In this document: one piece after another, positions 1 to 7,974 of the stretch
Layout: every line of letters begins with the position of its first letter
Numbering within the stretch: the stretch's first letter is position 1
Assembly (NCBI GenBank): GCA_016938245.1
Contig: JAFGUY010000060.1
Coordinates: 1 to 17,392 of the forward strand
Direction: 5' to 3'
DNA length: 17,392 bases
Source: Candidatus Omnitrophota bacterium
GTDB taxonomy: Bacteria; Omnitrophota; Gorgyraeia; Gygaellales; Profunditerraquicolaceae
Position numbers and translations under genes: made by a program
The notes under the pieces: model-generated
Database searches by the model: none
What the model was told of the DNA's origin: nothing
What the model saw: the letters and a program-made list of their open reading frames with translations, nothing else

Positions 1-1
1 C

Positions 2-100
2 GTGGCTCACAGAAACTTCTTTGGTCTTGTATCTATGCGTCCGATTTACCATGGACAAGATAGATTCGTTCCATTACTTATGCGAAAATCAATAATTTAG
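2..100 (+). CDS. C-terminal end of an unidentified gene upstream of pstC (partial)
   Basis: An open frame enters from the left edge and ends at TAG 98-100, giving 32 residues that finish in ...FVPLLMRKSII. The stop lies 8 bases before the pstC start, and the pstC ribosome site (GGAGAA) follows it directly, so this looks like the preceding gene of the same operon. In pst operons that place is often held by pstS, the phosphate-binding protein, but the tail shows no PstS feature I recognise, so I do not name it. A second frame also stays open until 95, so the reading frame is a judgement based on the spacing to pstC. Confidence 0.4.
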   Translation: MAHRNFFGLVSMRPIYHGQDRFVPLLMRKSII

Positions 101-108
101 GAGAAATA

Positions 109-999
109 ATGCCTTTTAAGCGTACAAAAGAAAAGATATACAAGTGGATCTTCGCAATACTCGCCTTTGCCTCGCTTTTTTTCCTTGTGGGCGTAATGAT
201 TGTTTTATTTAAGGAAGGGGCCCCGATATTTAAGGAGGTAGGGTTTTTTAAGTATTTATTCGGGACCAAATGGTATCCTACTTATGATCCTCCGGATTTC
301 GGTATCCTTCCCTTAATTATGGCTTCATTGTGGGTAACTGCAGGTGCTGTTATAGTATGTGTGCCTTTAGGGGTAGGAAGCGCTTTGTATCTTAATGAGA
401 TCGCAAGTTTTAAACAGAGGCAATTTTTAAAACCTATAATTGAATTATTGGCAAGCATACCTTCGGTTGTTTACGGATTTTTCGGATTAGTGGTCGTAAC
501 TCCTTTTATACAGAATTTATTCAATCTTCCTTCCGGAATGACTGCTTTAAACGCAAGTTTGATTCTAGGGATTATGGCTACGCCAACCGTATGCAGTATT
601 GCTGAAGATGCTTTAAGTTATGTGCCTCGCTCTTTCAGGGAAGCTTCTTTTGCTGTGGGCGCAAACCGTTGGCAGACATTGACGCGGGTAGTTATTCCTG
701 CGGCAGGATCAGGCATATCAACCGCAATAATATTAGGAATGAGCAGGGCAATCGGTGAGACAATGACGGTTTTAATGGTGGCAGGAGGAGCGGGAGTAAT
801 GCCTAAGACATTTTTAGAGCCGGTTAGGCCGATGACTGCGGCGATTGCCGCGGAAATGGGAGAGGCGCCTATGGGCGGAAGCCATTACCACGCTCTCTTT
901 GCGATTGCGCTGATTTTGTTTTTGATTACATTTATTTTTAATATTATAGCTGAAATTATATCACGGCGTTTCAGGATAAAATTAGGGTTATCAGGATGA
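109..999 (+). CDS. pstC: Phosphate ABC transporter permease PstC
   Basis: One of the two inner-membrane subunits that form the channel of the PstSCAB importer, which uses ATP to bring in phosphate. The 296-residue protein has a normal family length. It starts with a short basic N-terminus and a first membrane segment at about residues 12-35, followed by about five more. The cytoplasmic ABC-coupling loop is visible around residues 177-205 (REASFAVGANRWQTL... then VVIPAAGSGI), and the segment SRAIGETMTVLMVAGG is typical of PstC. ATG 109 follows GGAGAAATA. The end overlaps pstA by four bases (ATGA), indicating coupled translation. Confidence 0.95.
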   Translation: MPFKRTKEKIYKWIFAILAFASLFFLVGVMIVLFKEGAPIFKEVGFFKYLFGTKWYPTYDPPDFGILPLIMASLWVTAGAVIVCVPLGVGSALYLNEIASFKQRQFLKPIIELLASIPSVVYGFFGLVVVTPFIQNLFNLPSGMTALNASLILGIMATPTVCSIAEDALSYVPRSFREASFAVGANRWQTLTRVVIPAAGSGISTAIILGMSRAIGETMTVLMVAGGAGVMPKTFLEPVRPMTAAIAAEMGEAPMGGSHYHALFAIALILFLITFIFNIIAEIISRRFRIKLGLSG

Positions 1000-1856
1000 T
1001 CCAATCGACGAAAAGAAATATCTCCCAGAATATAGGTTTTGCTGTTCTTTTCCTCTGTATTCTAACCACCCTTTTTTTCTTAGGCACGATTATATATTTT
1101 ATATTTACACGCGGCTTACAGGTAATTTCATGGGAATTTTTAACCCAGCCTCCAAGAAACGCAATGACCGAAGGAGGGGTAGCTCCGGTTATCATCGGGA
1201 CCTTGTATTTGACATTAGGCTCAATGATCTTTGCGGTTCCTTTGGGGTTAGCCTGCGCAATATATATCTGCGAGTATTCTCCTAAAAGCATTGCCTTAAA
1301 TATAATCCGTATCAGTATTAATAATTTAGCCGGGGTGCCTTCGGTTGTCTTCGGGCTCTTCGGTTTAGCGGTATTCGTGAATTTCTTAGGGTTTGGTGTT
1401 TCAATACTCTCTGGCAGCCTGACACTGGGGATTCTGGCACTTCCTTTGATTATCTCTGCTTCGCAGGAAGCTTTAGTTGCAGTCCCGCATTCAATCCGGG
1501 AGGCATCGCTCTCTTTGGGGGCGAGTAAATGGGAGACAATTAAAAGGATTGTCTTGCCGACTGCTTTGCCCGGGATACTTACCGGAGTTATCTTGAGCAT
1601 AGGGAGAGTGGCAGGAGAGACTGCGCCGATTTTATTTACCGCGGCAGCTTTTTATAAGAGAGGTTATCCGAAGAGTATCTTTACCGAAGTAATGGCTTTA
1701 CCTTACCATATTTACGCTTTAATGACCGAAGGCACGCATCCGGATAGGCAGAGGGCGATTGCTTACGGATGTAGCCTCATACTTCTATTTATGGTCTTGC
1801 TTATTTCAGGAGTTGCCATATATATCCGCCAAAGACAGAGGAGTTATCATGGATAG
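996..1856 (+). CDS. pstA: Phosphate ABC transporter permease PstA
   Basis: The second membrane subunit of the phosphate importer, partner of PstC and PstB. It has 286 residues with a first membrane segment at about 12-35 and several more downstream. The coupling loop REASLSLGASKWETIKRIV and the following LPTALPGILTGVIL and GRVAGETAPILFTAA segments are PstA hallmarks. The start overlaps the pstC stop (ATGA) and the end overlaps the pstB start by 8 bases, so the three genes are translated as a coupled set. Confidence 0.95.
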   Translation: MIQSTKRNISQNIGFAVLFLCILTTLFFLGTIIYFIFTRGLQVISWEFLTQPPRNAMTEGGVAPVIIGTLYLTLGSMIFAVPLGLACAIYICEYSPKSIALNIIRISINNLAGVPSVVFGLFGLAVFVNFLGFGVSILSGSLTLGILALPLIISASQEALVAVPHSIREASLSLGASKWETIKRIVLPTALPGILTGVILSIGRVAGETAPILFTAAAFYKRGYPKSIFTEVMALPYHIYALMTEGTHPDRQRAIAYGCSLILLFMVLLISGVAIYIRQRQRSYHG

Positions 1857-2610
1857 TGATATTAAGATGAGGGCAGAGAGGGTTAATTTTTTCTACGGGA
1901 GCTCACAGGCTTTAAAAAACGTAAACCTTAATGTTTTTAAGAATAAGGTCACTGCTTTAATCGGGCCTTCAGGATGCGGGAAATCGACTTTCATAAGGCT
2001 TTTTAATAGGATGAACGAGTTAGTTGTGAACACTCGTTTAACCGGAAAGATTTATATCGATTCGCAGGATATTAACCTTCCTTGTATTGACGCAGTAGAT
2101 ATAAGAAGAAGGGTTGGGATGGTTTTTCAAAAACCCAATCCTTTTCCGAAAAGCATCTTTGATAATATTGCATATGGGTTGAGGGTAAACGGGATTAAGG
2201 ATAAAGATTTTATCGAGGAGAAAGTTATCCAGACGCTTAAGAAAGCTGCTCTTTGGGATGAGGTAAAATGCAGGCTTAATGAAAGCGCATTGGGCTTATC
2301 CGGCGGACAACAGCAGAGGCTTTGTATTGCGCGCTGTTTGGCGGTGGAGACAGAAGTTATCTTGTTTGATGAGCCTTGCGCAAGCCTTGATCCGATTTCA
2401 ACGGCAAAGATAGAAGAATTAATTTTAGAGTTGAAAAAAGACTATACTATTGTTATAGTAACTCATAATATGCAACAGGCAGCAAGGGTTTCGGATTATA
2501 CCGGTTTTTTCCTGCTTGGGGAATTAATTGAATTTGGGAAGACAAAGGAGATATTTACCGCACCGAAAGACAAAAAGACCGAGGATTATATTACTGGAAG
2601 ATTTGGTTAA
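1849..2610 (+). CDS. pstB: Phosphate ABC transporter ATP-binding protein PstB
   Basis: The ATPase that drives the PstCA channel, on the cytoplasmic face of the membrane. It has 253 residues from ATG 1849. The frame is open further up to an ATG at 1759, but that extension lies wholly inside pstA, whereas ATG 1849 has AGAGGAG just upstream and begins just before the usual PstB N-terminal strand. Visible motifs are Walker A GPSGCGKST, Q-loop region VFQKPNPFPKSIFDNI, signature LSGGQQQR, Walker B VILFDEPCASLDP and the switch histidine in VTHNMQQAARVSD. Length and motifs are normal for PstB. Confidence 0.95.
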   Translation: MDSDIKMRAERVNFFYGSSQALKNVNLNVFKNKVTALIGPSGCGKSTFIRLFNRMNELVVNTRLTGKIYIDSQDINLPCIDAVDIRRRVGMVFQKPNPFPKSIFDNIAYGLRVNGIKDKDFIEEKVIQTLKKAALWDEVKCRLNESALGLSGGQQQRLCIARCLAVETEVILFDEPCASLDPISTAKIEELILELKKDYTIVIVTHNMQQAARVSDYTGFFLLGELIEFGKTKEIFTAPKDKKTEDYITGRFG

Positions 2611-2628
2611 TTTTTAAACGGAGGCAGA

Positions 2629-3294
2629 ATGGAAAGGCATTTTGACGAGGAGTTGCAAGGCTTGAATAATGAAATATTAAAAATGGGTGCTTTTGCGGAA
2701 GAAGCGATATTTAAATCTGTTGAAGCACTTAAAGACCGTGATAAAAATAAGGCGAATGAGGTTATTGCTAACGATAAATTTATTGACGAGCTTGAGTTAA
2801 AGATTGATGAGAAGTGCCTGGATCTTATTGCCAGGCATCAGCCGATGGCCAAAGATTTAAGGTTTATCGTTACCGGGATGAAGTTAAATGCCGAGCTAGA
2901 GAGGATTATTGATATTGCGGTAGATATTTGTCAAAGGGTCTTAGAGCTGGCAGATAAACCTCTTTTAAAACCGTTAATAGATATTCCGAAGTTAGCCGGT
3001 ATTGCCCAGAATATGGTTAAAATGTCAATTGATTCTTTCGTTAAGAGGGATGGCGAGATAGCCAGAAGAGTTATGTTCTCTGACGCTGAAGCTGATCAGT
3101 TAAGAAATGCAATACAAAAAGAGCTGGTTGAAGATTATATGCTTAAAGATAAATCTACGACACCCAGAGCAGTCCTGCTACTTTTAATAGCCCGGTTTCT
3201 GGAGCGTATCTGCGATCATGCTACCAATATTGCGGAAGATGTGGTTTATATGGTAGAAGCGCAGGTCGTCAAGCATCACCCCGAGAAACTCTAG
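2629..3294 (+). CDS. phoU: Phosphate signalling/uptake regulator PhoU
   Basis: Cytoplasmic helical-bundle protein that links the state of the Pst transporter to phosphate signalling and restrains uptake. The 221-residue length fits the two-repeat PhoU fold: an N-terminal half with ARHQPMAKDLRFI and MKLNAELERIIDIAVDI, and a C-terminal half with RFLERICDHATNIAEDVVYM, which carries the acidic/His metal-binding pattern of the family. It starts at ATG 2629 after GGAGG. The TAG stop (3292-3294) is also the first three bases of the palindromic repeat 3292-3434, so insertion of that element probably set the present C-terminus (...KHHPEKL). Confidence 0.94.
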   Translation: MERHFDEELQGLNNEILKMGAFAEEAIFKSVEALKDRDKNKANEVIANDKFIDELELKIDEKCLDLIARHQPMAKDLRFIVTGMKLNAELERIIDIAVDICQRVLELADKPLLKPLIDIPKLAGIAQNMVKMSIDSFVKRDGEIARRVMFSDAEADQLRNAIQKELVEDYMLKDKSTTPRAVLLLLIARFLERICDHATNIAEDVVYMVEAQVVKHHPEKL

Positions 3295-3434
3295 GGGACG
3301 GTTCTTCGCTCTGCTAACCTATTACCCGCAATAAGTTATGGCATCTTCGTATTCATTTATTTACCGAAAATGATTTTGATGTTATCGTAACTTATTGTAT
3401 AATATTACATTATGAAGCGGAGAACCGTTCCCTA
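3292..3434 (+). repeat. 143-bp palindromic (REP/MITE-like) element between phoU and thi4
   Basis: The whole gap reads as one long imperfect inverted repeat centred on base 3363. The outer arms, TAGGGGACGGTTCTTCGCT at the left and its counterpart ending ...AGAACCGTTCCCTA at the right, agree at 17 of the outermost 20 positions. An inner pair, CAATAAGTTA (3329-3338) and TAACTTATTG (3388-3397), is perfect and shares the same centre, as do CATTT 3354-3358 and AAATG 3368-3372. There is no ORF inside. Size, terminal GGGGACGG-type arms and intergenic position fit a non-autonomous mobile palindrome. The family assignment is inference; no transposase is in the window. Confidence 0.8.
3376..3403 (+). 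promoter_or_regulatory. Sigma70-like promoter for thi4, inside the palindromic element
   Basis: TTGATG (3376-3381), 16-base spacer, TATAAT (3398-3403). The perfect -10 box sits in the right half of the repeat and points at thi4, 45 bases from its start codon. No other good promoter is seen between phoU and thi4. Confidence 0.55.
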
Positions 3435-3448
3435 ATTCTGGAGGAGTT

Positions 3449-4222
3449 ATGAAGCTCGATGAAATAATAATTTCAAAAGCAATAATCGAATCTTATAAGG
3501 AAAAATTAATTAATGCGCTTGAAGTCGATGTGGCTATAGTGGGCGGAGGCCCTGCCGGGTTGGTTTGCGCTTATTATTTGGCAAAGAATAAATTTAAAGT
3601 AGCTCTTTTTGAGCGCAAGCTTTCTATAGGCGGAGGGATGTGGGGCGGCGGGATTATGTTTAATGAGATAGTTGTGCAGGAAGAAGCCAAAAAGATCCTC
3701 GATGAGTTCGGCATACGTACAAGAAAATACCAAAAGAATTATTATCTGGCTGATTCTATAGAAGCAGTCTCTACTTTATGTTCTAAAACAGTAAAGGCAG
3801 GCGGACGTATATTTAATCTCTTAAGCGCGGAGGATGTTTTAGTTAAGAATAAAAGAGTTTGCGGTTTGGTTTTAAATTGGACTGCCGTTCAAATGGCTAA
3901 TCTTCATGTTGACCCTATTTCTATGCGTGCAAAATATGTGGTTGATGCAACAGGCCATGCAGCAGAAGTTGTGCGTATAGTCGAAAGGAAATCCGGTATC
4001 CGGCTTAAGACTAAAACCGGAAAAATAATCGGCGAAGGCTCAATGGATGCGGATTTTGCCGAAAAGCTGACTGTAAAAAACTCAAAAGAAGCCTGTCCCG
4101 GTCTTTATGTCTGCGGGATGTGCGCAAATGCCGTATTTGGAGGGCCGCGCATGGGCCCGGTTTTTGGCGGCATGCTTTTAAGCGGTAAAAAAGTAGCCAA
4201 GGAACTCACAAAAAAGATTTAA
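3449..4222 (+). CDS. thi4: Thi4-family sulfide-dependent thiazole synthase
   Basis: FAD-like Rossmann protein of the Thi4 family, which makes the thiazole half of thiamine from NAD and glycine. It has 257 residues. The dinucleotide motif VAIVGGGPAGL lies at about 28-38, followed by ALFERKLSIGGGMWGGG at 52-68, and the family C-terminus (GLYVCGMCANAVFGGPRMGPVFGGM) is intact. At the position where yeast Thi4 carries its sacrificial cysteine (CMDP), this protein has His153 in LHVDP. Prokaryotic Thi4 enzymes of this type take sulfur from free sulfide and can turn over repeatedly, which suits an anaerobe. The archaeal ribose-1,5-bisphosphate isomerases are close relatives, so that reading remains possible. 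Start supported by GGAGGAG. It stands alone between two promoters. Confidence 0.9.
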   Translation: MKLDEIIISKAIIESYKEKLINALEVDVAIVGGGPAGLVCAYYLAKNKFKVALFERKLSIGGGMWGGGIMFNEIVVQEEAKKILDEFGIRTRKYQKNYYLADSIEAVSTLCSKTVKAGGRIFNLLSAEDVLVKNKRVCGLVLNWTAVQMANLHVDPISMRAKYVVDATGHAAEVVRIVERKSGIRLKTKTGKIIGEGSMDADFAEKLTVKNSKEACPGLYVCGMCANAVFGGPRMGPVFGGMLLSGKKVAKELTKKI

Positions 4223-4225
4223 CTC

Positions 4226-4254
4226 TTGCCATAAATACTCCCTAAGTATATAAT
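4226..4254 (+). promoter_or_regulatory. Promoter of the trehalose operon, apparently leaderless
   Basis: TTGCCA (4226-4231), 17-base spacer, TATAAT (4249-4254). Only six bases separate the -10 box from ATG 4261, so transcription should begin at or within a base or two of the start codon, and no Shine-Dalgarno site is present. A small inverted repeat, ATACT (4235-4239) and AGTAT (4245-4249), lies in the spacer and touches the -10 box; it could be an operator half-site pair. Confidence 0.65.
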
Positions 4255-4260
4255 TACACT

Positions 4261-6495
4261 ATGAAAAGAATGCTTCTATTTATCCTTCCTATTTTAATCA
4301 TTGTTGCCGTATCCTTTACTGTCTTTGGCATATTCCAGGCGCGCTATACTCAAGAAAAACTCATGGATGATTTAAAGCGCAAAGCCAGAACCGTTGATGA
4401 AAGTATGGAGATGGCGGTAAAGAGCATATTTATCAACAATGATTTAAAATCAGCTAATCGTTTGGTAGAGAGTTTTCAGAAAAGGGAGCGGCTGCAGGGC
4501 TCCGTTCTTTATAATAATGAAGGCAAGATTATTGCCATAACACAACGTATTGCTGACTGGAAAGACAAAGATAAGCCTTACCTAAAAGAGATTCTGGAGG
4601 CAAAAAACCCTCGCGGGGCGCTTGAGACATTCAACGAATATTCCGTATATAGCTATATAATGCCCGTTTCTGATGACGAAGGCAATGTTTTAGGGCTGGT
4701 AGAGGTAATTTATGATACCTCATATTTATTCAATATGCTTACTGAATTATGGAAGAGGATTAGTATTACCTTGATTATTTTGATCTTCCTTATTGCATTA
4801 ATAGCTTTTTTAATTCAGAGGCAGATTTTTATCCTGCCTGTCCGCCGGCTTACATTATGGTTTTCACATTTTCAAAGAGGGGAGATCGATAAATTAAAGC
4901 CATTTGAAGAGCGCGGTGAGTTCGGAAAACTTATCAGTGAAGTAGAACAGGTGGCATTAGGTTTAAGGGTAGCGCGTAAAGTTGTGACTGAAGAGGCGCA
5001 TACCCGCGTTCAGAAAGAAGAGATATGGACTCAGGGTAAACTAAGGGATTTAATCCACGCTAAATTAGGTGAGAATGCTTTTTTTGTTGTCTCAAACCGC
5101 GAACCGTTTATGCATATTCTGGATAAAACAAGCGGTAAAATTAAATGTGTTAGGCCTGCAAGCGGTGTTGTTACTGCCATAGACCCGATTCTACGTGCTT
5201 GCGGAGGGACGTGGATTGCGCATGGGAGCGGAACCGGTGACAGGAAAATGGTTAACTCTAAAGATAAGCTCGGCGTTCCTCCCGAGGATATCCGTTATAT
5301 ATTAAAAAGGGTCTGGCTTTCAAAAGAAGAGGAAGAAGGCTATTATTACGGATTTTCTAACGAAGGGTTATGGCCTCTTTGTCATGTTACGCATACTCGT
5401 CCGCTCTTTAGAGACACTGACTGGCAGATGTATAAAAAGGTAAACCATAAGTTTGCCGAGAGTATCTTAGCTGAGCTTCCGGCAAAAAGCCCGTTTATAT
5501 TCCTTCAGGATTATCACTTTACTCTTCTTGCTAAGATGATAAAAGAAAAGCGCCCCGATGCTACAATCGCATTATTTTGGCATATCCCTTGGCCGAATCC
5601 GGAAGTCTTCTCAATATGCCCTTACCAGCATGAAATACTTGAAGGTATGCTTGCCTGTGATTTAATCGGGTTTCATGTGCAGAATCACTGCAATAATTTC
5701 TTAGATACTGCAAATAGGTTAATCGAATGCCGCGTTGATACGGAGAATTTCAGCGTAGTCCGCGCGAACAAAGAGACACTTATCAGGGCATTTCCTATAA
5801 GCGTTAATGGCTATTTTAACAGCGATGCTGCTTTGGCGGATAAAGAGGCTGTGGATGAGATAAAAAAAGATTATGGCCTTGAGGATAAAATTATCGCAGT
5901 CGGAGTTGACAGAATAGATTATACAAAGGGTTTAATCGAGAGGATATTGGCGGTGGACCGATTCTTAGAGAAATACCCTGAGTATAAAAATAAATTTGTG
6001 TTAATTCAGCTTGCTGCTCCCAGCAGGACGCATATTAAACGTTACCATGAGTTAACCGGCGAGATAGATGGATTGGTGGAGAAAAAGAACTGGAAACATT
6101 CTGAAGGCACCTGGAAGCCGATAATTTATTTAAAGAGGCATTTTTCTCCCGAAGAGATTAATCCGTATTTTAAAATGGCTAATCTGTGTATTGTAAGCTC
6201 GCTTCATGACGGAATGAACTTGGTAGCTAAGGAATATGTTGCTTCAAAGACGGATTTAAGCGGGACATTAATTCTAAGCCGTTTTACCGGGGCTGCCCGG
6301 GAATTAACCGATGCCACACTGATTAATCCGTATTCCATAGAAGAGTTTGCCGACGCTATTAAAGATACGATAGAGCTTCCTCGCGAGGATAAGAGAAGGC
6401 GTATGGAGAGTATGCGTAAGGTAATCAGTGAGAACAATATCTACCGCTGGGCAGGAAATATTGTTACGGAGCTGACCGGATTAAAGAAGGATTAA
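4261..6495 (+). CDS. otsA: Membrane-anchored sensor fused to trehalose-6-phosphate synthase (OtsA)
   Basis: The C-terminal ~470 residues are a GT20 trehalose-6-phosphate synthase, which joins NDP-glucose and glucose-6-phosphate. Expected residues are present: R280 in VVSNRE, FSNEGLWPL, D417 in LQDYHF, R551 and K556 in GVDRIDYTKG, and D650 with E658 in HDGMNLVAKEY. The last pair has the same 8-residue spacing as D361/E369 of E. coli OtsA. Normal OtsA is about 470 residues; this protein has 744. The extra N-terminus holds a membrane segment (about 4-26), a ~135-residue external domain resembling small Cache-type sensors, a second membrane segment (about 167-186), then a HAMP-like linker and probable coiled coil (about 187-265). 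The catalytic part is therefore cytoplasmic and tethered. Ligand unknown. First gene of the operon; otsB follows after 5 bases. Confidence 0.9.
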   Translation: MKRMLLFILPILIIVAVSFTVFGIFQARYTQEKLMDDLKRKARTVDESMEMAVKSIFINNDLKSANRLVESFQKRERLQGSVLYNNEGKIIAITQRIADWKDKDKPYLKEILEAKNPRGALETFNEYSVYSYIMPVSDDEGNVLGLVEVIYDTSYLFNMLTELWKRISITLIILIFLIALIAFLIQRQIFILPVRRLTLWFSHFQRGEIDKLKPFEERGEFGKLISEVEQVALGLRVARKVVTEEAHTRVQKEEIWTQGKLRDLIHAKLGENAFFVVSNREPFMHILDKTSGKIKCVRPASGVVTAIDPILRACGGTWIAHGSGTGDRKMVNSKDKLGVPPEDIRYILKRVWLSKEEEEGYYYGFSNEGLWPLCHVTHTRPLFRDTDWQMYKKVNHKFAESILAELPAKSPFIFLQDYHFTLLAKMIKEKRPDATIALFWHIPWPNPEVFSICPYQHEILEGMLACDLIGFHVQNHCNNFLDTANRLIECRVDTENFSVVRANKETLIRAFPISVNGYFNSDAALADKEAVDEIKKDYGLEDKIIAVGVDRIDYTKGLIERILAVDRFLEKYPEYKNKFVLIQLAAPSRTHIKRYHELTGEIDGLVEKKNWKHSEGTWKPIIYLKRHFSPEEINPYFKMANLCIVSSLHDGMNLVAKEYVASKTDLSGTLILSRFTGAARELTDATLINPYSIEEFADAIKDTIELPREDKRRRMESMRKVISENNIYRWAGNIVTELTGLKKD

Positions 6496-6500
6496 TTTGT

Positions 6501-7289
6501 ATGGAGTATTTGTTTAGCCAGTGGGATAAATTAAAGTACAGCCTGAATAGCCGTTACCTGTTTCTATTTTTAGATTATGATGGGACTTTGTCTCCGATTG
6601 CTTCTGCTCCGCATAAAGCAGTAATCTCTAAAGTTGAGAAAAACCTGCTAAAAAGAATTTCGCAAAAGCCTGATTGCAAGGTAGCAATAATAAGCGGAAG
6701 GTCTTTAGCTGATATCAAGAAACGGGTAGGGATAAAGGGCATAATCTATTCCGGAAACCACGGTTTGGAGGTAGAGAGCCCTAAGATTAAACATAAGCCT
6801 CAAGTTTCAGAAGCGCACAGGAAGCTTTTAAGAAAAATAAAGAATGAGCTTGAATTCAAGCTTAAAAAGGTTCACGGCGCTATTATTGAGGATAAAGGTC
6901 TTTCTTTGGCAGTTCACTTCAGGGAGGCCGGAAAACAGGATGCTAACCTGATTAAAACCGCATTCCGCGAAGTTACCATCCTTCCTTCCGTAGCCAAAAA
7001 GATAAAGATCCGTGCCGGTAAAAAAGTCCTTGAGGCAGGCCTGCCGGTTGAATGGGGCAAAGGGACAATAGTATTATGGCTTCTCTCCCGACAGAAATTT
7101 GCAACGGACGGAAAAGAGGTAGCCGCGATTTATATCGGAGATGATGTAACCGATGAGGACGCGTTTGAGGCATTAAGGAAAGACGGGATTACGGTTTTTG
7201 TGGGAGAAAAGAAACCGTCTTATGCAAAATACTTTCTTAAGGACTCAAAAGAAGTATACAAGTTTTTAAATTTGATTTTAGCGCTTTAA
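6501..7289 (+). CDS. otsB: Trehalose-6-phosphate phosphatase OtsB
   Basis: HAD-superfamily phosphatase that removes the phosphate from trehalose-6-phosphate, finishing the OtsA route. It has 262 residues, the usual length. Motif I is LDYDGTL with nucleophile D25 and D27; the second HAD motif is in AIISGRSLADIKKRV; SGNHGLEVE matches the family's substrate region; motif IV is GDDVTDEDAFEAL with D214, D215 and D218. Five bases separate it from the otsA stop, and AGAAGGA lies upstream of ATG 6501. Confidence 0.94.
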   Translation: MEYLFSQWDKLKYSLNSRYLFLFLDYDGTLSPIASAPHKAVISKVEKNLLKRISQKPDCKVAIISGRSLADIKKRVGIKGIIYSGNHGLEVESPKIKHKPQVSEAHRKLLRKIKNELEFKLKKVHGAIIEDKGLSLAVHFREAGKQDANLIKTAFREVTILPSVAKKIKIRAGKKVLEAGLPVEWGKGTIVLWLLSRQKFATDGKEVAAIYIGDDVTDEDAFEALRKDGITVFVGEKKPSYAKYFLKDSKEVYKFLNLILAL

Positions 7290-7301
7290 GCTTAAAAATA
7301 T

Positions 7302-7973
7302 ATGGCTGATATCATTAAGGCAAAAGAACCGTTTAGGTTCCATACCCGGCTTCACTTAACCGAGTTAACCGGTTTAAGGGCTATTAATTTGGCACAGCTC
7401 GCCAGTTTAACTAAGGATGTGCCCGGAGCTTGTATTTACCACCATACGCACAGGTTTCTGCAGCAGCATCAGTATCTCTCTCCTGAGCCTCCCAATGATT
7501 TTGCCTATTGGGTTACCGAGATTCTCGGGGAAGATGAACTGGGCGAAATGCTCTCCAGTATCGATACAATTAAATATTCAACTATCCGTTCATTAAGGGA
7601 TAAAATTGTAGAGACTATTGAATCTTATCTAAAGGGTAATCCTTTAGCCAAGATGAGGTTTGCGCGGGAGGGAGAAGAATTTCATTTTGTCAAATCAGTT
7701 AGTTTTATATTGCCTACCGATTATACTGCCGGTGATTTAAAAGAATTCGCGGAAATCTTAAAGAAGGTTACTGTTGATTCGATTTACTTCCATATTTTTG
7801 AGTCGCGTTTAAGGCTTGAGAAGAACAATAATGACTTCTCGAATTGGATTTTAACTTCAGTAGGAAATAATGCTTTAGCAGAAAAGATCTCCAAACTCGA
7901 TCCTTATACCCATACGCTTGAAGGCTTAAGGAGTAACCTTGTAGATATGGTAGAAAGGCAGTTACGCGGATAA
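7302..7973 (+). CDS. DUF5752-type protein with an internal duplication
   Basis: I recognise this as a DUF5752-like protein, a family of unknown function often found beside trehalose or other glycosyltransferase genes. It has 223 residues, no membrane segment and no known catalytic motif. The protein is two copies of one unit: residues ~11-110 and ~127-221 both run from an aromatic/basic start through (C/S)IY..H, then ND F.(Y/N)W(V/I) (W70 and W182), L.E..S..D, and end in LR..(I/L)V..(I/V)E..L. The unit mostly alternates predicted helices, consistent with a binding or scaffold domain. It lies 12 bases after otsB and one base before treT, so it is made with both enzymes and may help or regulate one of them; that role is inference. 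Confidence 0.75.
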   Translation: MADIIKAKEPFRFHTRLHLTELTGLRAINLAQLASLTKDVPGACIYHHTHRFLQQHQYLSPEPPNDFAYWVTEILGEDELGEMLSSIDTIKYSTIRSLRDKIVETIESYLKGNPLAKMRFAREGEEFHFVKSVSFILPTDYTAGDLKEFAEILKKVTVDSIYFHIFESRLRLEKNNNDFSNWILTSVGNNALAEKISKLDPYTHTLEGLRSNLVDMVERQLRG

Positions 7974-7974
7974 T

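Noticed and set aside
971..1600. Long minus-strand open frame (209 codons) opposite pstA
   Set aside because: It lies fully opposite a clear PstA with conserved motifs, has no ribosome site and reads like the complement of a membrane protein gene. The same holds for the minus-strand frames at 12994-13608 and 10245-10670.
1759..1848. Upstream start that would lengthen PstB by 30 residues
   Set aside because: The extra part lies wholly within pstA, has no family similarity, and ATG 1849 has a good ribosome site at the right distance.
7327..7343. Inverted repeat GAACC...GGTTC early in the DUF5752 gene
   Set aside because: Short five-base arms inside a coding region with no link to a promoter or gene end; expected by chance.
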